64,000 nt of DNA, taken from the NCBI GenBank assembly GCA_947498505.1, contig CANMKG010000011.1, positions 1 through 64,000 of the forward strand, written 5' to 3'. A program made the position numbers and the translations under genes. This stretch comes from an uncultured Maribacter sp. GTDB lineage: Bacteria; Bacteroidota; Bacteroidia; Flavobacteriales; Flavobacteriaceae. Below, in pieces: positions 41,732-50,818 of this stretch (position 1 is its first letter; each line of letters begins with the position of its first letter). Under the pieces are notes generated by a model that was not told where the DNA came from, ran no database searches, and saw nothing but the letters and a program-made list of their open reading frames with translations.

Positions 41732-42166
41732 ATGACTAAAAATAAAACCACCGAAACAGAAGTAGATGTCTTTGATTTTATTGAATCGTATGTAGATAAT
41801 GAGCAAAAAAAAGCTGATAGTCACAAATTAATAGAATTAATGCGCGAATGGTCCGGCTTTCAGCCAAAAATGTGGGGGTCTACAATAATAGGCTTTGGAA
41901 ACTATCACTATAAATATACCAGTGGTCACGAGGGTGATGCACCTTTGCTAGGTTTTTCTCCACGAAAAACACAGTTTTCGCTCTACATTTATTCAAAAAC
42001 AGATAAGAGTGATGAATTATTAAAGGATTTCGGAAAATTTAAAATGGGAAAATCCTGTATATATATTAAAAAACTTGACGATATTGATATTTCAATTTTA
42101 AAAAAACTCTGTATAGAAACTATTAAATACCTTAATGAACACCATGAGTGTTCTTGTAGAAGTTGA
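41732..42166 (+). CDS. DUF1801 family protein
   Basis: The 144-residue protein has the DUF1801 (YdhG-like) pattern: LIELMREWSGFQPKMWGSTIIGFGNYHYKYTSG, LLGFSPRKTQFSLYIY and a C-terminal KSCIYIKKLDDID segment. The role of the family is unknown. It is the first gene of the last, multi-gene cassette-like unit. Confidence 0.85.
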   Translation: MTKNKTTETEVDVFDFIESYVDNEQKKADSHKLIELMREWSGFQPKMWGSTIIGFGNYHYKYTSGHEGDAPLLGFSPRKTQFSLYIYSKTDKSDELLKDFGKFKMGKSCIYIKKLDDIDISILKKLCIETIKYLNEHHECSCRS

Positions 42167-42239
42167 TAACTAGCACTAAAAAGACTAGCTCAAAAATCAC
42201 TTCCATCCATAGACAAGTTACGAATCATTATCTTTTGAA

Positions 42240-43052
42240 GTGAAAGAATTTAAAGACATCAAAAAGCATTACAAACCACTTCAGCCAACAGTAAAAGTAG
42301 AAAGTAAAAAAATAACTTATAGTGAAGTTCAACCCAGTAGGGATATAGAGCATTTTGTTTACTGCTTTTGGCAATTAAAAACCCAAAAATCACTCAAAGA
42401 ACCTTTTGTTTACCGCGTAGTTTCGGATGGTTGTATTGATATTTTTTTTAATCATAATCAACCCTTTGAAAATTTCGTAATGGGATTTTGTAGAAAATAT
42501 ACAGAATTTCCCATTGGCAAAACGTTCAACTACATCGGGATTCGGTTTTTACCTTCTGCCTTTCCACTCCTATTCGGAATAAATGCAAAAACACTTAGCA
42601 ATCAATCCCAAGAACTTAAGCACATATTACCAGAACTTTCAATCTGGATTGCCTCTCATATAAAACCATTACAATCGTTTAAAAAAGTAACATCGCTGTT
42701 CACAGAAAAATTGACTGAATTCAGTAAAGCCCAAAGTTTTCAGTTTGACCATCGTTTTTTCAATGCGCTAAACCTAATATTTGAAAAAAACGGTTTTTTG
42801 GATACTGAAAAAGAATTAAATACTGGTTTGAGTCCCAGGCAACTTCGAAGAATATTTAATTACTATATTGGAACAACAGCTAAAACTTTTAGTAATGTTG
42901 TACGTTTTCAGTATATTCTAAATGCCAAACCTTCTAGACAAAGTCTAAAAGAAAATAAGTTATACTTTGATGTTGGCTTTTTTGACCAAGCACACTTTAT
43001 AAAAAATTTTACAACATTTTACGGTGTAACACCTTCAGAAGCTTTCAAATAA
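42240..43052 (+). CDS. AraC family regulator
   Basis: The 270-residue protein has an N-terminal sensor region (SRDIEHFVYCFWQL, YRVVSDGCIDIFFNH, FPIGKTFNYIGIRFLPSAFP; DUF6597-like) and a C-terminal AraC HTH (LNTGLSPRQLRRIFNYYIGTTAKTFSNVVRFQYIL, DVGFFDQAHFIKNFTTFYGVTP). GTG is the start at 42240. The downstream gene follows in 70 bases and is a candidate target. Confidence 0.88.
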   Translation: MKEFKDIKKHYKPLQPTVKVESKKITYSEVQPSRDIEHFVYCFWQLKTQKSLKEPFVYRVVSDGCIDIFFNHNQPFENFVMGFCRKYTEFPIGKTFNYIGIRFLPSAFPLLFGINAKTLSNQSQELKHILPELSIWIASHIKPLQSFKKVTSLFTEKLTEFSKAQSFQFDHRFFNALNLIFEKNGFLDTEKELNTGLSPRQLRRIFNYYIGTTAKTFSNVVRFQYILNAKPSRQSLKENKLYFDVGFFDQAHFIKNFTTFYGVTPSEAFK

Positions 43053-43122
43053 ACATTGTCCGATTTTTACAATTCTTGCCGAATATCTCATTCTAAATTT
43101 ACTCCTGTAAAAAAGATAGAAA

Positions 43123-43572
43123 ATGAGACTACTATTATTAATTGTATTTGTATTAACCATTGGTTTTTCAAGTGCCCAAACATCAAGTAAAATGAAACTA
43201 AACGCAGGAGTTATTACAGAAAAATTAACAGAAACAAAAGAATTTTACACAAGTGTATTGAATTTTGGAGTAAGCTTTGAGAACGACTTTTATCTTTTAT
43301 TGCATACTCCCAACAAATCTGCAGAAATAAGTTTTCTACGACCAAATCATCCCAGTCAAAAGCCAATTTTCCAATCTCCTTTCAATGGAAAAGGTGTTTA
43401 CCTAACTATTGAAGTAGAAGATGTAGATAAAGTCTATAAAGAGTTTAAAAATAAGGGTGTTGCAATAGAAATTGAAATTAGAGACGAGCCCTGGGGAGAT
43501 CGGCATTTTGCCATTGTTGACCCAAACGGAATTGGAATTGATATTGTAACATATACAAAACCCATAGAATAA
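43123..43572 (+). CDS. exported VOC/glyoxalase-like protein
   Basis: The 149-residue protein has a signal peptide ending FSSAQ and a vicinal-oxygen-chelate fold (KLTETKEFYTSVLNFGVSFENDFYLLL, VYLTIEVEDVDKVYKEFKNKG, FAIVDPNGIGIDIVTY). VOC members include glyoxalases and resistance proteins; export is unusual for them. It is probably controlled by the AraC gene before it. Confidence 0.82.
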   Translation: MRLLLLIVFVLTIGFSSAQTSSKMKLNAGVITEKLTETKEFYTSVLNFGVSFENDFYLLLHTPNKSAEISFLRPNHPSQKPIFQSPFNGKGVYLTIEVEDVDKVYKEFKNKGVAIEIEIRDEPWGDRHFAIVDPNGIGIDIVTYTKPIE

Positions 43573-43578
43573 AATATT

Positions 43579-43697
43579 AAGTGTAATATGGTGTGCGGTT
43601 AATAGCGGTTTGAGTTAGCACTCAAATTGCTATTTCGTATATTGTTATTGGAAAGTGAAACAAAACACCACTAACCACATAGTTTAAGGTTAGTAAC
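43579..43697 (+). repeat. attC-like site 34, last of array
   Basis: AAGTGTAAT (43579-43587) with L'' TGGTGTGCGGTTAATAGCGG; right side ACCACTAACCACATAGTTTAAG and R' GTTAGTAAC (43689-43697). R'' ends AAT rather than AAC. No element of this family was recognised beyond it. Confidence 0.65.
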
Positions 43698-43711
43698 AAG
43701 TTAAAAACATC

Positions 43712-44770
43712 GTGCAAACACAAATAATAGCAATTCTATATCAATCCAAACTTCCACCTATTAAAAATGGTATTCAGAAGCCAATGAAAACTGGAGGCTA
43801 CTCTGACAGTGGGGCAGATATTGCTTATGAATTAAAAAATAACGGTGTACAAATAGTTACTCCGATAAATAACCCAAGCGTTAAAAATGATTTAGATTGG
43901 GTATTTCCTGATACTAGAAAAGGTATTCAAGATGCATTGGATAAAGGGGCAAACACTTTTTGGTTAAATACGGTTTTATACGAAAACCATGAAATAATAA
44001 ACTTCTTTGATAGAAACATTCAATTTATTGGGCAATTGCCAAGCCAAGTTGATATTTATGATGACAAATTTTTCACAAACGAGCTTTTAAGAAAAAACAA
44101 AATTTTAATTCCTAAAACTACATTAATTTCAACAAAAAAAATGGCTAATTACGCTTTGGATTTTAATTTTCCAATAGTTGTTAAGCCTATTAGGGGAAGA
44201 GGTAGTCAAGGTGTTTCATTGGCCAGAAACCAAAAGGAATTGAATAATAAATTAAATGACTTATTCAAAAATAATGAATATGGAAATAGTGTATATATTG
44301 AGCAATATTTAAGTGGTCAAGAAATAACCGTCACCGTAATGCCTCCTGGCAATTACTTAATTGATAATCATGAAGTAATACACAAAAAACCTTGGTGTCT
44401 TCCCGCTGTAAAAAGATTTAACCATAAAGATGGAATAGCACCATATAACGGAATTGTAGCAGTTATGAAAAATAGCTTAGTTCTTGAAAATAACGAGCTA
44501 AGTTCAAAAAATATTCTTGATGCCTACGAACAATGTGCAAAAGCAAGCGAATTGTTAAATATTAAAGCACCTATACGCATAGATTGTCGTGCAGACAAAA
44601 ATGGAAATTATTTTTTGTTTGATTTAAACATGAAACCAAATATGACTGGACCATCAAGACCTCATAGACAAGGTCAAGATAGCTTAACCTTATTGGCTTC
44701 AAAAAAAATTGGTTGGAGTTATATAGGTTTATTAAAAAACATGATTAAGCAATCGTGGAAAGCCAATTAA
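43712..44770 (+). CDS. ATP-grasp / D-Ala-D-Ala ligase-like protein
   Basis: The 352-residue protein (GTG start) has the ATP-grasp fold: FPIVVKPIRGRGSQGVSLARN (about 150-170), VYIEQYLSGQEITVTVMPPG, IRIDCRADKNGNYFLFDLNMKPNMTGPS with the metal-binding D and N residues. Its N-terminal part resembles D-alanine-D-alanine ligase-type proteins. The exact substrate pair is unknown. It follows the last attC-like site, so it may be the final cassette gene or the start of stable chromosome. Confidence 0.83.
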   Translation: MQTQIIAILYQSKLPPIKNGIQKPMKTGGYSDSGADIAYELKNNGVQIVTPINNPSVKNDLDWVFPDTRKGIQDALDKGANTFWLNTVLYENHEIINFFDRNIQFIGQLPSQVDIYDDKFFTNELLRKNKILIPKTTLISTKKMANYALDFNFPIVVKPIRGRGSQGVSLARNQKELNNKLNDLFKNNEYGNSVYIEQYLSGQEITVTVMPPGNYLIDNHEVIHKKPWCLPAVKRFNHKDGIAPYNGIVAVMKNSLVLENNELSSKNILDAYEQCAKASELLNIKAPIRIDCRADKNGNYFLFDLNMKPNMTGPSRPHRQGQDSLTLLASKKIGWSYIGLLKNMIKQSWKAN

Positions 44771-44945
44771 TACAATATTCACCTAAAAATTAAAACAAGA
44801 CGGTTGCTATTCTTTCTGATTTTAGCAGGTTACAACTTTATGGACAAGCTACAGATTTTCCATTTAATTTGTATTTTTAAAATTAGTCTCTTAAGCACGA
44901 AAAATAATTCTATACCAGCAGTTTACGCACAATTGAAAAAATCTT

Positions 44946-45473
44946 TTGCAAATAGATTTCGCAAATATTGAATACCTAAAAAAAGGAAACAAACGACAAC
45001 AGCAAGCATATGCGCTGCTGACCAAGCTATCAATTTTTGAAAAGTTAGCTGTGTACAACCCAATATTGACAGGAACTATCCCAATTGAGATTGACTTACC
45101 ACAAAGTGATTTAGACATCATTTGTCAGTGTTTTAACCATAAAGAATTTACCAAAACGCTTACCAATTTATACTCGGGCGAAAACGATTTTAAAATTCAA
45201 ACTGATTATTGTAATGGTATATTATCAACCATAGCAACATTTAAAACAAAACAATTTAAAATTGAAATCTTTGGGCAAGATTGCCCAACAACAAAGCAAA
45301 ATGCGTACAAGCATATGCTAATTGAGCATAAAATTCTCAACTCAAAAAACAATGACTTCAAAAGAGAAATCATAAAACTCAAAAAAGAAGGACTCAAAAC
45401 TGAGCCAGCTTTTGCCAAATTATTAGGGTTGGTTGGTAATCCTTATGAAGAATTATTAAAAATAGAAGTGTAA
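44946..45473 (+). CDS. DUF4269 family protein
   Basis: The 175-residue protein matches DUF4269, a nucleotidyltransferase-fold-like family: ILTGTIPIEIDLPQSDLDIICQCFNHKEF with the paired aspartates, QTDYCNGILSTIATFKTKQFKIEIFGQ, and HMLIEHKILNS. The start is TTG at 44946; no better start was seen. The 175-base region before it contains no gene. Confidence 0.82.
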   Translation: MQIDFANIEYLKKGNKRQQQAYALLTKLSIFEKLAVYNPILTGTIPIEIDLPQSDLDIICQCFNHKEFTKTLTNLYSGENDFKIQTDYCNGILSTIATFKTKQFKIEIFGQDCPTTKQNAYKHMLIEHKILNSKNNDFKREIIKLKKEGLKTEPAFAKLLGLVGNPYEELLKIEV

Positions 45474-45603
45474 AACTAAGTACCACAAAAACTAGGGTAA
45501 AAAACTAATGTCTCCATTTGCCCCATTCAACATCTAATAATTTTACTTTTTTGTAACCTAAATATTTAATGCATCGTCCAACAGGTAAATAATATTTAGA
45601 AAA

Positions 45604-46683
45604 ATGAAAAAATCACTTTATATAAAGTATATATTATCAGCAATTACGGTTTTAGTCATTAACTCACAACGCATTAGCTATGCCCAAGAATTAAAAACTA
45701 GCATTGATAGTTTATTACTGAAAAAATACCCTCCAGAAGCTCCAGGCGCAACCTTCATGATTTCACAAAAAGGCACTATTATTTATAAAAAGGCTTTTGG
45801 TCTTGCCGACCTAGAATTAAATGTTCCTATGCAAACAGAAAGTATTTATGAAATAGGTTCTATGACAAAACAGTTTACGGCAATATCCATTTTAATGCTT
45901 TTGGAAAGAGGGAAACTAAATTTAAAAGATCAAATCACAAAATTTATTCCTGATTACCCAACCCATGGTAAAATAATTACAATTCACCATCTACTCACCC
46001 ACACGTCTGGCATAAAAAACTATACGCAAATGAAAGCAATTAGAGGTATTGCAAAAGATGATTTAACTCCTATAGAATTGATAAATTTCTTTAAAAATGA
46101 AGCAATGGATTTTGAACCGGGAGAGCAGTTTAAATACAACAATTCTGGCTACGTTATTTTAGGTCATATTATTGAATTATTATCTGGACAAAGCTATGCC
46201 AGTTTTGTTGAAGAAAACATTTTTAAAAAATTAAATATGACCTCATCCTCATATGCAACGCATACCTCAATTGTTAAAAACAAAGTCTCTGGTTACCATA
46301 AAAGAAATAACTATATAAAAAACATGCATATTAGTTATTCGTTACCTTACGCTGCTGGATCCTTATTATCAAATGTTGATGACATGTTAAAATGGCAAGA
46401 AGCCATCAAAAACAATCTTTTAATTAGCAAAAAAACAACTGCAAAAGCTTTTACCAATTATACATTAAACAATGGAAAATATATTAACTATGGTTATGGT
46501 TGGCACATTAAAACCTTAAACAATATTAGAAATTTTGAACATGGAGGTTCAATCTTTGGCTTCAAATCAATGGCTGTATATTTACCAGATTTAGATATTT
46601 ATGTAGTTGGATTAAGCAATTGCGATTGTAATTCACCAACAAAAATTACAAGAGACATAGCTCAATTGGTTGCTCGCAATTAA
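45604..46683 (+). CDS. exported serine hydrolase (class C-like)
   Basis: The 359-residue protein has a signal peptide ending SYAQ and the penicillin-binding/beta-lactamase fold: SMTKQ (SxxK, about residue 85), YNNSGY (YxN, about 180) and the late HGGSIFG. It may be a D-aminopeptidase, esterase or lactamase. No attC-like element borders it. Confidence 0.88.
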   Translation: MKKSLYIKYILSAITVLVINSQRISYAQELKTSIDSLLLKKYPPEAPGATFMISQKGTIIYKKAFGLADLELNVPMQTESIYEIGSMTKQFTAISILMLLERGKLNLKDQITKFIPDYPTHGKIITIHHLLTHTSGIKNYTQMKAIRGIAKDDLTPIELINFFKNEAMDFEPGEQFKYNNSGYVILGHIIELLSGQSYASFVEENIFKKLNMTSSSYATHTSIVKNKVSGYHKRNNYIKNMHISYSLPYAAGSLLSNVDDMLKWQEAIKNNLLISKKTTAKAFTNYTLNNGKYINYGYGWHIKTLNNIRNFEHGGSIFGFKSMAVYLPDLDIYVVGLSNCDCNSPTKITRDIAQLVARN

Positions 46684-46884
46684 ATTTAAACCGCCAAACA
46701 CCAGTAATAACATGATAATCAACACCATATATCACAATCATTCAATTTACATTGAATTACCTGTCACCAATAGAACTTTAGCTTTAAGAAATATGCTCAA
46801 GGTTAAATTATAGCTCAAATTAGTTAAACACCAATGTTTATTTTATTAATTTAATGGAATCCTTTTTATCTCTAAATGTAAAAT

Positions 46885-47895
46885 ATGAATTCATTGTGTA
46901 AACTAAACAGTATTATTCTCTTACTAATTATATCGAGTAGTTGTGTTTCTAAAAAGCATCATATAATACAAGATATAAGAGGGAAACATAAATCCGTACC
47001 AAATGAAATATGGTTGTCTCATGAGCATTTATTAGTAGATTTTATTGGGGCAGATAGCATACAGCCTGATTCTTGGAATCACGATACTATTATTAAACAG
47101 ATGCTTCCGTATCTGGAGGAGTTAAAAGAGTTTAATGTAGGCTATTTTGTGGATGCTACCCCTAATTATCTAGGTAGAGATGTTTTATTACTTGAAAAAA
47201 TTGCAAACAAAACTAATCTAAAGATTATTACCAACACCGGATTTTATGGGGCTAGAAACAGCAAGTTTATCCCGCAGTACGCCATAAAAATGCCGGCAAA
47301 GCAACTTGCGCAAATATGGATTGATGAATATGAAAATGGAATTAACAAAACATCCATTAAACCAGGGTTTATTAAAATTGGTATTGATAATGCGGACCCG
47401 TTAGATGTATTGCATCAAAAATTAGTAAAATCCGCCGCAATAACCCATCTTCAAACAGGATTAACAATAGCTTCTCATACTGGTAAAGCAAAAGGGTTAT
47501 GGCCGCAGCTAAACATTCTTAAAGAAATGGGAGTATCACCAAAATCTTTTATTTGGGTACACGCACAGGAAGAAGATGATAATAATAACTATCTAAAAGC
47601 TGCAGAAATGGGATGTTGGATAAGTCTTGATGGATTAGGCTGGGAACTGGAAAAACATATTGAAAAATTAGTATTCGCAAAAAATAATGGGATTCTAAAC
47701 AGCGTGTTAATTTCTCATGATTCAGGTTGGTTCGATCCCCAAAAGGAAAAACAAACTATAAAACGGTATACAAATATTTTCAAGAAACTTTATCCTGAAT
47801 TAAAAGCAAGAGGTTTTACTGATGATGAGTTTAAATTGTTGCTTAGTGTAAACCCTTCTAGGGCATTCAGCTTAAAAATTAGAAAAAACAAATAA
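46885..47895 (+). CDS. phosphotriesterase-family lipoprotein
   Basis: The 336-residue protein has a lipobox ending ISSSC and a PTE-like TIM barrel: LSHEHLLVDF (metal histidines), KPGFIKIG (bridging lysine), ASHTGKAKG, WVHAQEED and ISHDSGWFD. It is a clear paralogue of the cassette protein at 10280 (ITNTGFYGA, WIDE, KPGFIK and GLTIA blocks are shared). It is followed after seven bases by a serine hydrolase gene, so both form an operon. Confidence 0.88.
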   Translation: MNSLCKLNSIILLLIISSSCVSKKHHIIQDIRGKHKSVPNEIWLSHEHLLVDFIGADSIQPDSWNHDTIIKQMLPYLEELKEFNVGYFVDATPNYLGRDVLLLEKIANKTNLKIITNTGFYGARNSKFIPQYAIKMPAKQLAQIWIDEYENGINKTSIKPGFIKIGIDNADPLDVLHQKLVKSAAITHLQTGLTIASHTGKAKGLWPQLNILKEMGVSPKSFIWVHAQEEDDNNNYLKAAEMGCWISLDGLGWELEKHIEKLVFAKNNGILNSVLISHDSGWFDPQKEKQTIKRYTNIFKKLYPELKARGFTDDEFKLLLSVNPSRAFSLKIRKNK

Positions 47896-47902
47896 TCAAA
47901 TC

Positions 47903-49183
47903 ATGATTAAGTTAAATAGCTTATCCTATATTCCTTTAATACTACTTATAATTACGGTTTCATGCGCTTCTAAAGAAGAATCAGAACGATTCATGAAGGA
48001 AAAATTAGCTGAAGATATAAAGGTAATAACGGATTCTGATAGATTAGTAATTCAAAAAATAGATAGTACTAAAATTAAAGCCTCTAGTCTCGATGAAAAA
48101 ATCAAATTTTTAACCGAACAGGCTAAAGTAACTGGACTTGCAGTTGCTATTCTGAACGATAATAAAATTGTATACAAAAACACTTTCGGATATGCCAATT
48201 CTAGCAAAGAAACATCGCTACAGTTAAACCATTCCTTCTACGGAGCATCCTTTAGCAAAGCCGTTTTTGGCTATTTGGTTTCGATTTTGGCAAACGAAGG
48301 AGTAATTGATTTAGATAAACCACTGCAACAATATTTAGACTTTCCTTTGTATAAGTTAAAATCGGAAAACAAACGACGTGGGTTTCAAGATTTAGAGCAC
48401 GATTTAAGATACAAAAAAATTACAGCTCGCATGTGTTTATCTCATACCACTGGTTTTCAAAATTGGAGATGGATACCAAGGCCTAATGATACTGAAAATA
48501 CAAAAACACTAAAAATTTATTTTGAACCAGGAAGTGAATATTACTACTCTGGAGAGGGAATGATGCTTTTACAATATATAATAGAACATATCACCAAAAA
48601 AAGTGTTGAAGTCTTAGCTAAAGAAAAAATATTTACCCCTTTGCAAATGAAAAACACAAGCTATTTATGGCAAGAACGGTTTGAAAACAAATACTGCAAT
48701 GGTCATAACGTAAATCAACGCATTATTAAAAAAGATAAGAGAAATAGAGTTGGAGCTGCTGGATCTCTGGAAACCAACCTAATAGATTATGCTATTTTTG
48801 TTAGAAATATATTAGAGTTGTACCACAAAAAATCTGATGTAACTAAAGAGCTTTTTGCCCCAAATTTCAGAATTAAAACAAAAGCTCAATTCGGGCCATT
48901 ATCATTGGAGCAGTCGAATGAAAATGATGATATTCAGCTTAACTATGGACTTGGTTGGGGGCTATTGCAAACTCCGTATGGACTTGGTGCTTTTAAAGAG
49001 GGACACGGAGAAGGTTTTCAACACTATTCAATTATTTTTCCTGAAGTAAAAAAAGGCATTGTAATACTTTCAAATAGTGATAATGCAGAAAGCATATTTA
49101 AAGAGCTTTTAGAAATTGCAATTGGAGACACCTATACACCATGGAAATGGGAAAACTATGTACCATACCAAATGAAAAATTAA
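47903..49183 (+). CDS. serine hydrolase lipoprotein (class C-like)
   Basis: The 426-residue protein has a lipobox ending ITVSC and the class C fold with ASFSKAVFG (SxxK), YYYSGEGMMLL (YxG/N position) and GHGEGF near the C-terminus. It is in an operon with the PTE-family gene before it, so the two may act on the same ester or amide compound. Confidence 0.87.
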   Translation: MIKLNSLSYIPLILLIITVSCASKEESERFMKEKLAEDIKVITDSDRLVIQKIDSTKIKASSLDEKIKFLTEQAKVTGLAVAILNDNKIVYKNTFGYANSSKETSLQLNHSFYGASFSKAVFGYLVSILANEGVIDLDKPLQQYLDFPLYKLKSENKRRGFQDLEHDLRYKKITARMCLSHTTGFQNWRWIPRPNDTENTKTLKIYFEPGSEYYYSGEGMMLLQYIIEHITKKSVEVLAKEKIFTPLQMKNTSYLWQERFENKYCNGHNVNQRIIKKDKRNRVGAAGSLETNLIDYAIFVRNILELYHKKSDVTKELFAPNFRIKTKAQFGPLSLEQSNENDDIQLNYGLGWGLLQTPYGLGAFKEGHGEGFQHYSIIFPEVKKGIVILSNSDNAESIFKELLEIAIGDTYTPWKWENYVPYQMKN

Positions 49184-49272
49184 ATTTGTTTATGGTATAA
49201 CCTGCGAACATACCCCTCCTATTCACTTGTTTTAACCAAATGAAAAATAAACTGCTATTTGTAGCATAATAA

Positions 49273-49292
49273 TTACGCAGTTAACTGCGCAA
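49273..49292. promoter_or_regulatory. MarR operator before marR-osmC
   Basis: TTACGCAGTTAACTGCGCAA is a near-perfect dyad (central CGCAGTTAACTGCG perfect) 27 bases before the ATG of the MarR gene. It is the probable autoregulatory site. Confidence 0.6.
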
Positions 49293-49318
49293 TCATTATT
49301 TTCGTATAAATAATACGG

Positions 49319-49798
49319 ATGAACGATATAGTTAAAGACTTAGGTTACATAGCTCTAGCCACCAGATTAAAAAGAATTAGTGATAGAATGACGCATAGCA
49401 CAAGGTTAATGTATAAGAAGTTAAACATTGACATTGAACCTAATTGGTATCTTGTTTTAATGCTGGTACAAAGAACACCAAAAATTTCGGTAATGGAAAT
49501 CGCTATGCAATTAGGGTTTTCTCACCAATCCGTTATCTCTATTACCAATAAAATGATTAAAAATGATTATCTAATTCCGGCTAAAGACAACCTAGACAAA
49601 CGAAAAACCGTTTTTACAATAACTAAAAAAGCCTATGAAAAACTACCTGAAATTAAGCAAATATGGAGTTACGGAAAAGAAGTAATCTATGAAACTCTCA
49701 ATAAAGACATTTCAATATTAACGCACTTAAATATTCTCGAATCTAATCTAGAAGAAACTTCGTTTGGCGAACGAATCCTTCAAAAAATTGAAAACTAA
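49319..49798 (+). CDS. MarR family transcriptional regulator
   Basis: The 159-residue protein has a winged-helix MarR domain (WYLVLMLVQRTPKISVMEIAMQLGFSHQSVISITNKMIKNDYL and wing KDNLDKRKTVFTITKKA). The redox-active cysteine of OhrR is absent. It precedes an OsmC gene by one base and probably represses the operon through the dyad at 49273. Confidence 0.92.
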   Translation: MNDIVKDLGYIALATRLKRISDRMTHSTRLMYKKLNIDIEPNWYLVLMLVQRTPKISVMEIAMQLGFSHQSVISITNKMIKNDYLIPAKDNLDKRKTVFTITKKAYEKLPEIKQIWSYGKEVIYETLNKDISILTHLNILESNLEETSFGERILQKIEN

Positions 49799-49799
49799 C

Positions 49800-50267
49800 A
49801 TGAAAAAACACAATTACAAAACTAAAGTAGAATGGACAGGAAATTTGGGAAAAGGCACCTTAAACTATAAATCTTACGAAAGGCAACATACGATATCTGT
49901 AGAAGGAAAATATCAAGAAATTCTTGCCTCTTCTGACCCTAGTTTTCTGGGAGATAAAACAAGATATAACCCCGAAGAATTATTCCTTGCCTCTATTTCT
50001 ACATGTCACATGCTTTGGTTTTTACACTTATGTGCTACACAAAATATTATAGTTTCTGAATATGTAGACAATGCTACAGGCGTAATGGAAGAAACCAAAA
50101 ATGGAAGCGGAAGGTTTACTGAGGTAACACTATATCCATCCGTAAAAATTGATTCATCCGACAAAATTAACTTAGCAAACGAATTACACGAAGAGGCTAA
50201 TAAAATGTGTTTTATTGCCAACTCTTGTAATTTTGATATAGGGCACCACCCAAATACGTTTGTATAA
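49800..50267 (+). CDS. OsmC/Ohr family protein
   Basis: The 155-residue protein has the OsmC pattern: RYNPEELFLASISTCHMLWFLHLCA with the first cysteine (peroxidatic type, about residue 73) and NKMCFIANSCNFDI with the second (about 138), plus the conserved arginine. It reduces organic hydroperoxides. It is translationally linked to the MarR gene upstream. Confidence 0.9.
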   Translation: MKKHNYKTKVEWTGNLGKGTLNYKSYERQHTISVEGKYQEILASSDPSFLGDKTRYNPEELFLASISTCHMLWFLHLCATQNIIVSEYVDNATGVMEETKNGSGRFTEVTLYPSVKIDSSDKINLANELHEEANKMCFIANSCNFDIGHHPNTFV

Positions 50268-50286
50268 TATTTATCAATAATTAGGT

Positions 50287-50721
50287 TTAAACTTCGGATA
50301 GAATTAAAAAAGTATTAGTGTCTCCAAAAACCATTAGTTGGTCTAATAGTTTTTGTAATTCCAGCTGGTCCTTAAGAACTACTTTTAAATGTATGTTCTG
50401 ACTACCCGTTATCCTATGCACTTCACGAATTTCTTTAAAGTTCTTAATTTTTTTAAGCACGTGAACAAGTTGACCAGGAAAAATTTTCAATAGAATAAAG
50501 GCTTCTAAATCATACCCTAATTTTTTATTATCTAATTGAATACTGTACTTTTTTATTATACCAACGTCCTCAAGCTTTTGCACTCTTTCTCTTACCGCAG
50601 AAGGAGACAACTTTATTTTTCTTCCGATATCAGCAAAGGATAAACGCGAATTATCCTTTAACATGTTCAACAATTGCTCATCAATACCATCTACCATAAA
50701 ATCAACATTAATTTTACCCAT
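50287..50721 (-). CDS. Lrp/AsnC family transcriptional regulator
   Basis: The 144-residue protein has the Lrp HTH (DEQLLNMLKDNSRLSFADIGRKIKLSPSAVRERVQKLEDVGIIKKYS) and a C-terminal RAM ligand domain (EAFILLKIFPGQLVHVLKKI, EVHRITGSQNIHLKVVLKD). It is divergent from the 2-hydroxyacid dehydrogenase gene at 50819 and likely controls it. Confidence 0.93.
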   Translation of the reverse strand: MGKINVDFMVDGIDEQLLNMLKDNSRLSFADIGRKIKLSPSAVRERVQKLEDVGIIKKYSIQLDNKKLGYDLEAFILLKIFPGQLVHVLKKIKNFKEIREVHRITGSQNIHLKVVLKDQLELQKLLDQLMVFGDTNTFLILSEV

Positions 50722-50792
50722 ACACTATATTTTCAATGGCAAATATACCCTAAACTAACTATAATCAACTTTTTAAATGGCAATTTGTAAAT

Positions 50793-50800
50793 TACCTTTG
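50793..50800 (+). promoter_or_regulatory. -7 box TACCTTTG deciding the 50819 start
   Basis: A perfect TAnnTTTG box lies inside the longer open frame (ATG 50777). Since transcription would begin near 50804, the in-frame ATG at 50819 is the likely start. Confidence 0.6.
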
Positions 50801-50818
50801 TATCAAACAAAAGTAGCC

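Noticed and set aside
1-43697. Treating the repeated intergenic elements as MITEs or simple REP repeats
   Set aside because: The outer boxes vary from site to site but match the distant other end of the same unit; MITEs have constant terminal repeats and do not explain this.
43712-44770. Assigning the ATP-grasp protein as a true D-Ala-D-Ala ligase (ddl)
   Set aside because: The fold is visible but the N-terminal region and conserved ligase residues are not clear enough to assign the substrate.
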